Shown here one piece after another: positions 22,305 through 34,800 of a stretch of 64,000 nucleotides of DNA. The notes beneath the pieces are model-generated. The model did not search any database, had not been told where the DNA came from, and saw nothing but the letters and a program-made list of their open reading frames with translations. The stretch covers positions 185,282-249,281 of the forward strand of contig NMRA01000275.1 in assembly GCA_002633005.1 (NCBI GenBank), in the 5' to 3' direction. The position numbers were made by a program, and so were the translations under genes. The stretch is from Phoronis australis. Lineage: Eukaryota; Phoronida; Phoronidae. Positions within the stretch are counted from its first letter, which is position 1; each line of letters starts with the position of its first letter.

Positions 22305-24155
22305 ATGCGGGTTAACATTAAAACATCAAAAAATTTCATCAGCAAAAAGTTGAAATATGTCATGTTCATATTGACTTTCGTTTTCTGGATTCTAGGAACA
22401 GCCGCCATAGTTGCTGGAGTTTACGTACTCTTGGTGAACAAAGCGATTGAAGAAAGAAGCGCAAACCGATCAGACGGTGGCCTGTCTTTAATAGGCAATC
22501 TTATGATGAAGCTTGGTGTGGCATTTGTACTAGCAGGCAGCATTATATTCGTTCTTGCCTTTGATGGATGTGTTGGAGCACTGCGAGAAAATTCATGCCT
22601 ATTAAACTTTTTTGCTGGATCCCTTATTGTAATATTTTTTCTGCAATGTGGTGGTCTGATAGTCGTATTTGTTCTCAGCGGGCCATTGGGCAATACGTTG
22701 ATAACTAAATTTAAAGAAGAAGCAATTCCCCTCTACCGGGACAGAGCAGATTTGCAAAACGCTATTGATCTAATGCAGGAATCCATTGGCTGCTGTGGCG
22801 TTGACGCCAATGGACCACTCGACTGGTCTTTAAACATGTACTTTAATTGTACAGAAACTGCATACGTTATTGTTGGTTCAGCTAAGAGAATTAATCCAGA
22901 GCGGTGTGCTGTTCCAGCATCTTGCTGCATTGTGAGGCCCGGTGAAATTCGAAATTTAAAATGTGGCGCAAACGTGCAGAGAATGACTGATGAAAAGAGA
23001 GCTGAGACAATTCACGATATTGGCTGCTTGAGCAAAATGCAGATACTAATACATGATAATCAGCTCTTGTTGACTGGGATTGCACTTGTGGTGGCAATAC
23101 CACAAATAATAATAATAAGTATGGCATTGATCTTGGCTAAGCAGATCAAACGACAAAAAGTGTGTTTAGAAAAATCGAAGCAACTAGAAGGTACCTCAGT
23201 GCCAAAAAGGTTTGAAGTCAGTAACGTTCCAACGCTTGGATCAGCTGAACGCAAACCGCGCCGGAACTTTGCAGTGGTAAGATCAAACAATCATGGCGCC
23301 GCACCAGCTGATGCAAGTAAATTACGACGTCAGCTAAAGGTCACACAGTCACCAGCAGTTGCAGACAGACAGTCTGAGAGAATAGACACCATACCATTCA
23401 CGTCCTTTCACGCAAAATCTACAGAAAATGTAAGGCCTCCTGCTACGTCAAAACACATTGTGGCAAAAAATGTGCCGGACACAGGGCAAAATACAGTCCT
23501 AAGTTTGAGCGCTGCTTCTAAATCAATGTGCAAAGAACCACTGGTCTTAGGCACGATGCCCAAGAAGTCATCCGCCGCTCTTAAACGTTTTTCAGACAAA
23601 GTCATTTTTACAAGTGAATCAAAGTCTCTCTCTAAAAGTAAACACGCTCTATCTTCATCTGCTCCTGCCAAACGTTCATCTGCACCTGTAGGAGAGACTC
23701 CAGTTAGCACCTTGATGAAAACACGTTTTGAACAAAACGAAAGAAAAGACAACCAATCCTTTAATACAGGTCAAGCCAATTTGTGCAACCAAGATAACAC
23801 ACTTACATCCGCACAAACAGCCAACTTGGGAAACGAACTTGACAGGTCTAACGATGAGAGTGACCGAAGTACGTTAAGAACAACAACTGCCAGTCCTGTG
23901 TCGCCAGTAACCACTGTGGTTAGCTGGCAGCCTTCGACTGGGTCCACATCTGTAACTGGAATCTCTGAAACATCGACAAGAATTTCAACCCCAGAATCAG
24001 CTCAGGTCATGTTTACTCAGAAATCTGGCAAAGAAAACGAGGTAACGGCGCGAGAAACACAGGGTACCACTCATAATACAAAAAACGACATCACTCTCTC
24101 GCCAGTTAACACTGAAGTTAATTTGCCATCCTTGTCTGGATCCAGTGTGGTCTAA
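22305..24155 (+). CDS. TspanC8-like tetraspanin, intronless, with long tail
   Basis: 616 codons in one exon. Four hydrophobic segments lie near residues 17-43, 68-88, 100-125 and 254-280. The large extracellular loop (about 126-253) has eight cysteines: CCG at 163-164, 182, 201, 207-208, 220 and 241. The order CCG / NC / C.VP.SCC / KCG / GC is that of TspanC8 proteins (Tspan5/14/15/17/33 group), which escort and regulate the metalloprotease ADAM10. DWSLNMYFNCT closely follows the family. N-glycosylation sequons are N54 and N181. The cytoplasmic C-terminus is about 336 residues, rich in Ser, Thr and Lys, without recognised domains; normal family tails are far shorter. Lack of introns suggests a retrocopy, or loss of introns. 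An intact frame of this length implies selection. A decayed relative is at 17719. Confidence 0.9.
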   Translation: MRVNIKTSKNFISKKLKYVMFILTFVFWILGTAAIVAGVYVLLVNKAIEERSANRSDGGLSLIGNLMMKLGVAFVLAGSIIFVLAFDGCVGALRENSCLLNFFAGSLIVIFFLQCGGLIVVFVLSGPLGNTLITKFKEEAIPLYRDRADLQNAIDLMQESIGCCGVDANGPLDWSLNMYFNCTETAYVIVGSAKRINPERCAVPASCCIVRPGEIRNLKCGANVQRMTDEKRAETIHDIGCLSKMQILIHDNQLLLTGIALVVAIPQIIIISMALILAKQIKRQKVCLEKSKQLEGTSVPKRFEVSNVPTLGSAERKPRRNFAVVRSNNHGAAPADASKLRRQLKVTQSPAVADRQSERIDTIPFTSFHAKSTENVRPPATSKHIVAKNVPDTGQNTVLSLSAASKSMCKEPLVLGTMPKKSSAALKRFSDKVIFTSESKSLSKSKHALSSSAPAKRSSAPVGETPVSTLMKTRFEQNERKDNQSFNTGQANLCNQDNTLTSAQTANLGNELDRSNDESDRSTLRTTTASPVSPVTTVVSWQPSTGSTSVTGISETSTRISTPESAQVMFTQKSGKENEVTARETQGTTHNTKNDITLSPVNTEVNLPSLSGSSVV

Positions 24156-24159
24156 GCAG

Positions 24160-27030
24160 GGCGAAATAACCACATCTCTTTTAGTCTCGCTGGAAACTTA
24201 CATCGATCATAGTTTTAATGGGTAACTCATATTAATTTGCTGTAAATATTAAAAACTAGAAATTATTCACTGAGTTATTTTCTACTCGCCGATTTCGAAA
24301 TAGTATCATATCCCATATGATCCAGTGCACCAGGAAGTAAAAAGAGTGTCGTCAGAATCCATCAGTTTGAAAAAGCTGAACAGCAATGTTTACTCTTCAA
24401 CATCTATGGAACAATCACATTTCAAGTTATAGTATTGGATCTCTGTGTCTAGGTAACTTAATTGATCCCTTTGTGTATAGCTACCATCTGCATTTACCTC
24501 GAGCATTCAGGTAAACCGGCACCACTTTAATCTCTCCACTGAGTCAGCCATTCAAAGTAGCATTTCGCTGTTTTGCTGGCTGATTACAAAAATCGAATTA
24601 GGCATCTTACTCTCATGAAATTGCTTATATTCCTTATCGTGACAGGACTCTATTTCGGTCATCAACTCAAGTCATAGGCAATGAGCCATTTTCGAATTCA
24701 CAATTTTAGGGTTAGTCATGAAACCCCGGCCAATGAACTCCGCTGAAGCACTTTCTGTTGGTGATGGATATACAACCCTGTCATGTTACGGAGAGGGCAC
24801 CTAACCAGAGCGAAATGCGGACTTAATGTGTTTAAAGGCGCCGTTTCGAGCCGTGACTACATTGTCACCATCATTAGGGTTATGCAGGACCCTCAAAAAT
24901 GGCCAAATTTGGCAAACTTCAGAACATCATATCCCAGAAATGGCTGATCGGATTCTTATGAAATTTTCAGGGACCAAGCTTTTAAAATATACTCTTCCCC
25001 GAAACACACTTAGAAATTGTTTTTTGAAAATTTCCACTTCTGCATGAGGAGCTATCAAAAATAGAGCTTTTATGAGTCTGACGAAAAAGTTGCATAAATC
25101 GAAAACGCAATGATAATTAAGAAAACTGTAACAGCCTTTTTGAGACATCATCTTTAACATTGAACCTGAAAATTTGGTCATGTCATTGATACCGTTGTTT
25201 TGCTATGGATATACTGTTCTTTTTAGCCATTTTTTTAAAGATATGGTCGCGTGACCAATTGATAGTAAATTTTTACAGGCCTTCTACTTTCAGAAAATTT
25301 ACAATTTTACTTATTTAAAATCTTCAGTTTTTTAGGGAGGCTAAATGCATCAACAAGTCGATAAGGTCCTACAATAACCTTAAACCTTCCTTTATATCAC
25401 TCATTTCGAAGCCGTGAATTCATTATTCCAAAAAGGTTGGCGAGGTTGGTATCAGCAATATTGCAGGAAGCCAAAGGCTTTTATTAGATTAGCTTGTTCT
25501 TACATGCTTTGAGGTAATGATCGTCTACTTGCTTTGCGGTCAGGGATTATGGTTTCTAAAAGGTCCGACTGGTCAGGTAGGAAATAGCGACAGACAGAAT
25601 GAATGGAAACTGATATTCCATAGCTTGCTCTTTTGCTATACCAGAGTTTTGTACCTCAAAAATGTGATAATGACCGAGACAGACCGGATTGCATCCGCTG
25701 CGTAATTCAAGGAAAAGTTATTCTTGGGCTTTCCCCTCGTATGTTTATCAATCGTACGGTAAATCAGGTACCAGTTTTCACTTGAAACGTCGTGGATACG
25801 AGAGATTTTCGGGCAATGTTATATGTTATAATGGAGAAAGGAGCAATCGATTACATTTTGGGACGGACATCATATTTTGCAGTCACACAACAGTCGTTTT
25901 AAGGGGGTAATTTTTTTTTCTTGTTTCTATTTTGGTCTTTGTCTATTATAAATTTGAAAACAGTGTGGATCAAGGAGTGTTTCTTTCCATGCAGCCGTTA
26001 CAAAAGCACAGTTGGCAAAAAGAGTCCAGCCGCTGTGGTGTCTATTGTAATCCCAACCCGGGTAAGAAGTATTTATAGCAGCAGCTTGGGAAATGCAGTA
26101 TAGCTAGTAATGAGACAATTCTAGAGATCCAGATTCTAAAGTGATCACAAATATACCTCAAGTTGTTCTTGGAGGCCCTTGTGTTGTTTGTAGAAAGAAC
26201 CTTCCGAACGGACATTCATACGACATTCGTACCGACACCTGTTTGCGTACGGAGGGCGTTTGAAAGGTTGTCGTAGATTTCGGAATGCGTGGCTTTGGTG
26301 TTTTCATAAGGAGTTATAAAGCTGGAATGCCAGGAAATATTCTGAACATCACCAGGAGTTCCAAGTGCACAACATTAATCAGAGGACCAAAAAGGGAAGA
26401 GGAAGGTACATCAAGTCAGGCCACGAAGGAGAGAGATAGGTAAAAGGTTGGAAAAGAGAACCGTTCCCGCTAACGCGTATAACACCATGAAGTATTGGGA
26501 TCTGAGGAGGATAGGCCACCGGAAGCCAAATATAAGTAAATATTAGTACTATACAACATCATTCCAACGGTTTGTAGTTGTTCACCGAAAACGATTGTGT
26601 GAGGGAAGTACTCGAACGCTAAGTACAGTAAGAGGCTTCACGACAACCTGGTGCGGGATGCGACCACAGCTGCATGGTGAGCAATCATGATCCATCTACC
26701 AGTGAAGTCTTTGCACCAACACTTTACATCATTCAAGTCAATTTTGCCTATGACCCTTCGTGTTATACGTTTCGATCAACTGGAAAAAGAAGCAAGATTA
26801 TTTTGAAAACTGAAAAATGGGTGTTAAATTCATCAACATAGGCCATCACCCTGTAACATTCGCTAATTGTGTACGTTTTCTGTATATCTTTGTCATTCAA
26901 GTGTCCATGGTTTCGATTTCAGGAGAGTTTAGAAATCAACAAAATAACAATATTGGAGAAACATGTATCATAGAGGATGATTTTGAATAGGGTCAACCTG
27001 TTTTCCTGCAGAATGCGTCGACCTTTTGAG
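24160..27030. other. Intergenic, no gene seen
   Basis: Short open frames only. A stretch at about 24890-24980 resembles 63290-63370 (shared GGCTGATCGGATTC / GACTGATCGGATTC followed by ATGAAATTTTCAG), so part of it is dispersed repeat. Confidence 0.4.
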
Positions 27031-27036
27031 GCCAGA

Positions 27037-27128
27037 GGCCCGTTTCATGAAAGTGTCTCATACTCTCAGAGACTTTTAAATGTTTGTTAGACTTAAAAGT
27101 CTCAAGCCACCTTTCATGAAACAAGACC
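27037..27128. repeat. Short palindromic MITE (GTTTCATGAAAG ends)
   Basis: The left end GGCCCGTTTCATGAAAG and right end CTTTCATGAAACAAGACC are inverted repeats 92 bp apart. A longer relative with GTTTCATAAAAG and CTTCATGAAAC ends is at 42828-43074. Confidence 0.65.
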
Positions 27129-27129
27129 C

Positions 27130-28774
27130 TGGTTACCAGTTAAGCCCTACAGTGAGCAAGGGGATGGTCCACTTGCAGCAAGATGGAGAATGCTCTTTTC
27201 TTGCTGCTGCAAAGACCATGGAAATCATAGACGGTTGCAAAGTAGGTACGTAATCTGACCAACTCCCGGTATGTGATGAATGTGATCACACTGAGCGGGC
27301 AGCATGTCGTGTTTTCTGTGACCATAAAACTATACAGGTAATAACTCTCCTGGATATTCTAATCATCAACAATACTTTTAGTCAGTTATTGTGTTTAATT
27401 AGATATTCTCCCGCGATATTTCGTTCAACTAAAAATCAATAACGCAGTCAGGCGCTTTTTAATGTTGGGGCACCCCTAATTTTCTTTTGGAGAAAAAACG
27501 TTGTCAGGACCTTTTAGTGTGTTGAGGTGAACATTCCACCCTTGCGTTTTGGCATAGACCCAGATGGCCTTCATTTTATCTGCGTGCCGCTTTTCAATCC
27601 CACTGTATCGTTAGTTAATTAAAGTACTATATAAAAATCTTAATTCACTAAGATAACATATCCGGTACCTAAATGAATTTACTAATTATAAAGAACCATA
27701 ACTTTAGTGAAAAAAAAAAATTTAATGTTTAAAATGTCCCTTTATTAACAGTCAGAATAATGTGACCTGTGCCTGGTTTATTTTCTATTTTTCTGTAAAT
27801 GTCTGGTGTCAGTTTTTTAAAATTGTTTTTGAAGGAAGGATTGTCTCCAAAAACCTTTTATTTTCAGCTCTCAATAATATAAGTGAAGAAGTGAGAAGAA
27901 GTATACATGGTCTAATAATCAGAGGGCTGGTTATGGGCTGACCACATCCACATTCGGTAGAATTGTGTGCGTTTGATTGTTGAGTTGTTTGGAAATTACT
28001 TTTGCCAGGGTTCCAATTTGGCACAGGTCATGATCGAGAACCTGATACTGGGATAAGGAATGAATATATGAAGGTAGTACAAAAGTCCTGGGAAATGACA
28101 AAGTAAAGACAAGCTAGAGGAGGCTGAAAATGAAATGGTGCTGACCTCAACAATTGATCAGGTTCAGCATATAAATATCTGATCATTAACTTATTGCTTA
28201 ATGGTGAAGTTTCTTGTCAATCCAATAAAAAACCTTTGCAAGTTCGCTATTTGTTTGCACGTCCATTTTCTCTCACAATGGCTGCAGATCATTCCACCTT
28301 AAGATGATTCCCTTACAATCTTGTACTGCAAAGCATTCTTTCATTTGTCTTGTTATTTCCTCACTCAGTCAGTGTCTGTCTCCTTGTGTCTCTCCTGATG
28401 ACACAAACTGTCCAACAATGCTAGCTAGGTCACAGGTGGTAAAGTTGTCAAAAAGTTATGAATAAACAGTGTACGCATGGGTTCAGCGACTTCGAATTGT
28501 GATGATCAGCACTTGACTGACGCAATGCCACAATTGTTGTACACTTGAAGAATGTAAAGACACGCAACTTTGGGAGTTTTTCTTACCCAGATCACGATTC
28601 GTTTGGATGTGCGGTATAATATACAGAAATTCAGTTTAATTTGAATTTTAGCCGCAATATTTGTCAAACTCAGGTCCTCCAATTTCACATGTTGTTTTAG
28701 CAAGGCGACACAAACAGGCAAATGGTATGACCTGCCACTCAACTGCATGTGTCAATGCACCTCCGTCTTGTCTA
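27130..28774. other. Downstream of WDR18, no separate gene
   Basis: This is 3' of WDR18 (minus strand) and should contain its 3' UTR. Minus-strand AATAAA-type signals occur near 27741 and 27777, about 1 kb past the stop, but none is decisive. Confidence 0.4.
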
Positions 28775-28897
28775 TCATGTTTTTGTGTCGAACAACTGAG
28801 CGACAGTGTACTGATACAGTTCTTTGTTGATGGCCTTAACTGTCTGTAGTTCACATGCATCTGCAATTCGCTTTCCACCACCAGCTTGCTTCAATGC
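28775..28897 (-). CDS. WDR18: WDR18 terminal coding exon I
   Basis: Acceptor TCTGCTTTACAG, then [36 protein letters not shown] and TGA. The C-terminal helix parallels human VRNLRKINRDLFDFSTRF. Confidence 0.88.
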   Translation of the reverse strand, partial: ALKQAGGGKRIADACELQTVKAINKELYQYTVAQLFDTKT

Positions 28898-31800
28898 CTG
28901 TAAAGCAGAAGAACAAGCAGACAGTATGGTGTCAAATATTGGAAACAGAAGGTTCAAATAGGGCCTTATCCTCTATGCTCACCACTTGTACAATAGACCT
29001 TTCCTAATATAGAGCTAATGGATATTAATATTTTTTTGAAAAACGGAAGCTTGAACAGTGCTAAAGAAGTAATGGTTGCTCATTTTTTCAAATATTCCCG
29101 AGAGAGTCAAATCCATATTAAAATAAAAAATATGACCACAGCCCCAGAAATCGTTTTCGCATTTTATCCCCTTGCACACATTTACAAGTAAGATCGAGCT
29201 CAGATAAATAGGAGGCATATTTATGCAATGCTCGAAGATGAGCCAGTGAAGCCAGGATTTGCACCCAAGTCTCCCAAGCGAGACTCTGGAGCTCTAACCA
29301 CTGATCCACACTGTCTCCATCTAAAAATCAACATCAGCTGTACATGTTCTCATCACTAGGAACACATAAGCACAACCTTCATGAAGATCCATAGAAGAAT
29401 ATGGCTAGTTCCTTACATAGATGACAGAGAGCGTGACAGTTATATGTACAGTAATGAAAACTAGACTCAGTTCTTGTTACAAGTGTGTAGCTTAGTGATT
29501 AACCTGATCTTCAGTCTCACTGAGTGGGACCATGGATCTAAATCTCATTGTGTGAGACAACTACACCAAGTTTTGTGCCTATACTCTACTGTAATGAGAA
29601 GGCACTATTACATGTCTACTGCGCTAACATGAGAAATGAGGCAATAGAAAATCAAATATTAACAGACTCTAGTTATCGTACAGTCTTTGTAAGAGTTTGT
29701 CAAAGAACTTCGCAGATATGGAGACAGACACAATGACGGTTTGTCACCGAAGTGCACCCCAGCAGTCACATCTATTGAAAAATTAACACATCACGATTTC
29801 TTCAATAGAAATACATTATGCTATATTTCTTCAATAGGAATACATTATGCTATATTTCTTCAATAAGAAAACATAATTCTTCAATAGGAATACATTATGC
29901 TATATTTCTTCAATAGGAATACATAATCTACAGGCTTTCCAATTTCAGAAAATACATACCTTTACTGCATTAAAATCATGACTATAACTTTTCAGATATT
30001 TGATTAGTACAACATATCAATAAGACCCAACGTAATCTTAAGCAGAATTAAAGCACTTCATCCTTGAGGTAATGCTCAATTATGGTTAACCAATCTAGAA
30101 ATCAAATATTCATTTATTACACCTTACTAAAGAAAATCACTGTCAGTTTTATATCTCCACACCATCAGTCAAATGCAACGTTATATTTCAAAAATGTACA
30201 GTAAAGGCAAACCTTCAGTATATCTTCGTTGCTGATGTTTTCTGTTCTTGTTGGTCTTGCCTACAGGAAAATGTTTCAAATTATTATTTGCAAGACTGAT
30301 GTCACTTAACTGTCCAGAATAGTCAAAGATTACAAATGAATTTAATTAATGATTGCATCATGCATGATCAATAACCATCAAGTTCTAATATCTGGGACTT
30401 TTTTCTTGTGAACAGCAGTGGATACAGTGGTTGACTGAAGAACTGCGTTGTGCAATAGTCGATTCAGTTGAATACATTTCAACTGAATCATGGCAATCAG
30501 TATTCATCTCCAGCTGCATTATTAGAAACATTTAGCAATTTAAAAGAGCACTTTCATTCTCACGTCATACATACATATCCATATGGTTCTAACTCTAGTA
30601 GAAATGCAAAGTTTTCAGACCTCAAAAATGTGTAAACTGTAGTGGAGTAGTGGTCATTATCACATTTGGGGTTTGAAAACCAACACATCAACCAAGTTTG
30701 ATAGTCAACAATTGTTTTATTAATAATTATAGCCACTGAGTAATTCATGAAAGGAGGCTATGTGCAGGGTTTCGATTGTATATCAATCACTCCTGTGGTC
30801 AGTCGTCTGCCACCCTGATTTACCCAAACTGTTGAGGTGATATTTTGCAAAAACTCTCGGGAGATGAACAAAGAAACAATCGGTTATAAGTTGGGAAAGA
30901 TGCCAAGTTTTGCAGATCTATATACAATCATGGTTGTTTTTAATGCAAACAATTTGCAAACATCGTTTGTTTATGTCAATGCAATCACAAGCTGCGTGTC
31001 TGCATGCCCGCTGTGTACCTAAAGTTTGTGAACATATTAGAATTTGAAACATATATTTTGTGCAATAACATAACAGGGGAAACTGATGATGCAGGGTTAT
31101 ACTTAATGGTTATTTAAAATCAATAACGTGACGTCACAATCCCATTTTCATAAATAGGCTTAAAGGACTTTCAAGTTTGATGACATGTAGGTGGCGGAGT
31201 AGTGGTTTGCTAACAGGAAGATCCCAGAATCAAATCATGGAAAAAGTCTTGAAAAAGAATTAAAACTTACAGCATTATCACAGGAGAGGCAATATGTAAA
31301 ATTACTGACCTCGAAATAATGACTGCTGGTATGGTCATAAGTCATATGGTTTCACCCATAAGTTTATAATTTCACATTCTGTCCAAATCATTCAATAATC
31401 TAATGTGTCATATGGTTTCACTTATAATCATCACCTTAATCGTTTATTTTCACTAGACTCACAAGCAGCAAACAGTCTGGAAGAAGCAAGTTATTAAATA
31501 CATCACAAACTAAATGTTAGTGATACAAATAAGAGCAAAAGTATAAAGCTATATGACAAAAACATGACTTTTTAAAACGATTGGTAGGAGCTAAGAACCA
31601 GAATTCATTGAATGATAGTTGTTAGATAAATGTGACTAAATAATTATGGTAACACCTCCTATATGTGGCAGGGCAGCCTCTTTTAACGTCTCTTAAGCAT
31701 CGCATGCTGAAAAAATTACACCTTCTTTATGCGACAGGAATTTTATATCAAAGTTATATGGTACTGTTTCTTGGCAATTACTATTTTATTTGAAGAAACT

Positions 31801-34800
31801 GAAAAACAAACATTGGGAGACTTTAATAAATGGAACAAAGGCCATGACTTCGCCTACCTTATTCTTGACTTCCGTCAAAGCCCTGCCAGTCTCAGCTGAG
31901 TCTGACTGAAGATGTCGCTTAAGTGGCAGCAAAGGCATTTCAGTGAACTTGTCATCCGAAGCCATAATACCAGAAGGTGTGGGGATTACCAAAAGATTGG
32001 TGATGGCTCCTTCAAGATGAAAAAACCAAATATTTCAACAATTCATCTGAAGGCTCACATTACAAAAGCGTCCCACTCAACCAAACTTGAAATTAAAGAG
32101 AATTTTGCTACAGTGAACAAACTGCTCGACTCTGCAAGTTTGAATAAAATTTTTTATGTCAATGACTGTTAAGCAATAACATAACAAGAGCAACGCGGAG
32201 CACTGAAATGCGCCCACGAATGTACCGCAAACAATGTGCTTCTAGAGTTGTTCATTACTATCATAAAAATGGCCAATAGATGGCGCAACATGTCCAATCC
32301 ATCTTAAAACAGTACATGTCATCGCTTGTTTAATAGAAAGCTATTTACCAAATTTCATAAAAATCTGTCAAGGAACTTCAGAGAAACAAAGAAAAACGGA
32401 AAAAAATGAAATTGCCACTCAGGGGCACAGCATCCTCCTCAAAGTTGTCACCTATTGTTAGCTTCATATAAATACACTTACTAAATTTAATAAAGATCCT
32501 ACAGAAGGTTTAGGCGATGCAGCTGTGGCCGCAAAACAAAACAAAACCACCACTAGGAAGTGCCACAGTAGCCAAAGTTGTCAGCGTAATCCTCTTCACA
32601 CTGAGAAGATACACGCCAATTTTCAAAATCATCCATAGAATGGTTTGGTTGATAGAGGGGTGGACGCCAAAAAACAGATTCGAAAACAGTAAAAATGTCA
32701 ACTAGTTGATGCAAAAAACCTCGAATCCATCTGAAAATGGGAGGATAACGTCACCCCAATAATACATGACTATATTCTGAATTTTATGAAACTCCGTTGG
32801 GGACCTGTGAATATGCACTGGTAAACATAAAAAACTAAGGGGGGACACTGGTGGTCAGATCTGTGCGAAAGTCATCGTCGTTCGTTGTCAATATCATATA
32901 AATACAGTTGCTAAATTTAGTAAAAAGATCCTGCGAACTATTTAGGAGATACAGCCATGGGTGCAAAAAACTGCCACTATGAGGCACCACAGTACTTGTA
33001 GTCATTGGAAAATCATCATCAGCAATCCTCTTTGAAGTAAGAAAATAAATGTCAATTTCCACAATCATCCTTAAAGCGATTCGGTTGATGGAGGGTGGAC
33101 GCCACAAAACCGACTCCAAAACAGTAAAAATGGCCACTAGGTGGCGCAAAATACCTCAAATCCATCAGAAAACGGGACAACAGTGTCATCTCATCAATAG
33201 ATGCCTATCTTCCAACTTTTATGAAAATACATTGAGGACCATTGAAGATACAAACTAAGGTAAGCATAAAAAAACTAAGATTGCCATTAGGGGGCACACC
33301 GGTAGTTCAATTCATGTGAAAGTCTTCATTGTCCGTTGTAAATATGTGGGCGCATAAAAACACATTTTTAGAAAACTACATCCACATGACTACAAATTCC
33401 TTGCACATAACATACTTCTTTGCTAGTCAAGGATTTAAAATTGTTTCATGGGTTAAATCTCAGTATTTTAGACAATATTTCAAAGACTGCAACTTAGATA
33501 CCTTAAGGAGATACATTCTAGCATGTTAATCCGAGAAAAAGAGGCTCAGTTTGAACAATGTTTCTTTTCATAAAGAACAAACATGAGTTTTGGCAGACAC
33601 AAAGAGAGACCTAATGGGCAAAACGTATAGCTGCCAAAATTGAACGGCTACTCACGGATGTTGAAACGATGAAATCTGCCCTCTGTGTTTAAGTTTCATT
33701 GAAATGCGTCAATTAGTGCTCTGGACATTGTCCAAAAATGTCATTTAAAAATATTCAAAAAGCCCCTTGTCAAGACCAAAATGTCCACCGGGTATGCAGG
33801 AGAGGTCAAATTTGCCCCAAAATTAGCTAATTCTAGCACATTGCCATCACATAGCCTTGTGATAAATTTCAATGAAATCCCTCACTCTGTTCTCTAGATA
33901 GTATCTGCAAATGCTGTAGTGGTTGAAAACTGATGTGTTTCAGCGGATTGCCATCACGTACCTACGTATCAAATTCATTGAAATCTATCAACTCTATCAA
34001 CTGGCTCTCTAGATATTATCCAGAAACAATCTTCCTAAAAAATAGTGAAAAGTTCCTTATCAAATTAATTTTCTGGGCATCATTAATTTAATTATCACTG
34101 AAAATTTTTAATTTTGTATGTGGAGTTTCATTTACCTCGAGTAAACTAGGTCAGAAGGCAGAGCCAGCAGTTAGAAGATCAATACATGCTGTGGAGAATG
34201 ATATCAAGAAACTAAGTACGAAGTGGACTGTAGAAATTGAGATGGCGGATAAAGCGTGCCATAAGCACAAGATCGAAACAGCTAAATGTCAAATTATGAA
34301 TCAAATTAATGAATTTTGGAGAGGATTTATCATTTTTAACAACTTGCTGTGTTAGTGAACACACAGAGGCGGTTCAGCGACTCGGATTCGGTGCATTCAT
34401 TCTCACCAGTCGTATGCATGCAGATGCACAACTGCCTTACGATAAAAACTATGTTTTATCTTCGTTTTCCGCAGCATCTTCCTATGCTACGTACCCCGTT
34501 GACTAAATATTATGGCGACTCGGTGAATGAGAGGAGTGAGGACACATACGGAACTGCTCTATGCCTGGCACTGGGAGATTCAATTTGCATGACAGCCTTC
34601 TAACCTTTGACCTCAGATAAGTAGCAAACAAATTTCGACGCTGTTGAAGGTGGTTGTACTAACTCCGCTCGCTACATGGTCTATATTTTGTATTTGAAGT
34701 TCCCCAAGAATGACGAAAAGGTAATTTGCTACACATATGTGAAATATTGTAAAAACAGCCAATCCTTGTCAATAAAGTCTGAGATATTGTTAATATCCTT

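Noticed and set aside
34147-34353. Coiled-coil-like coding exon ([16 protein letters not shown]...) on the plus strand
   Set aside because: It is open for about 70 codons but has no convincing acceptor/donor pair, no partner exons and no family match.
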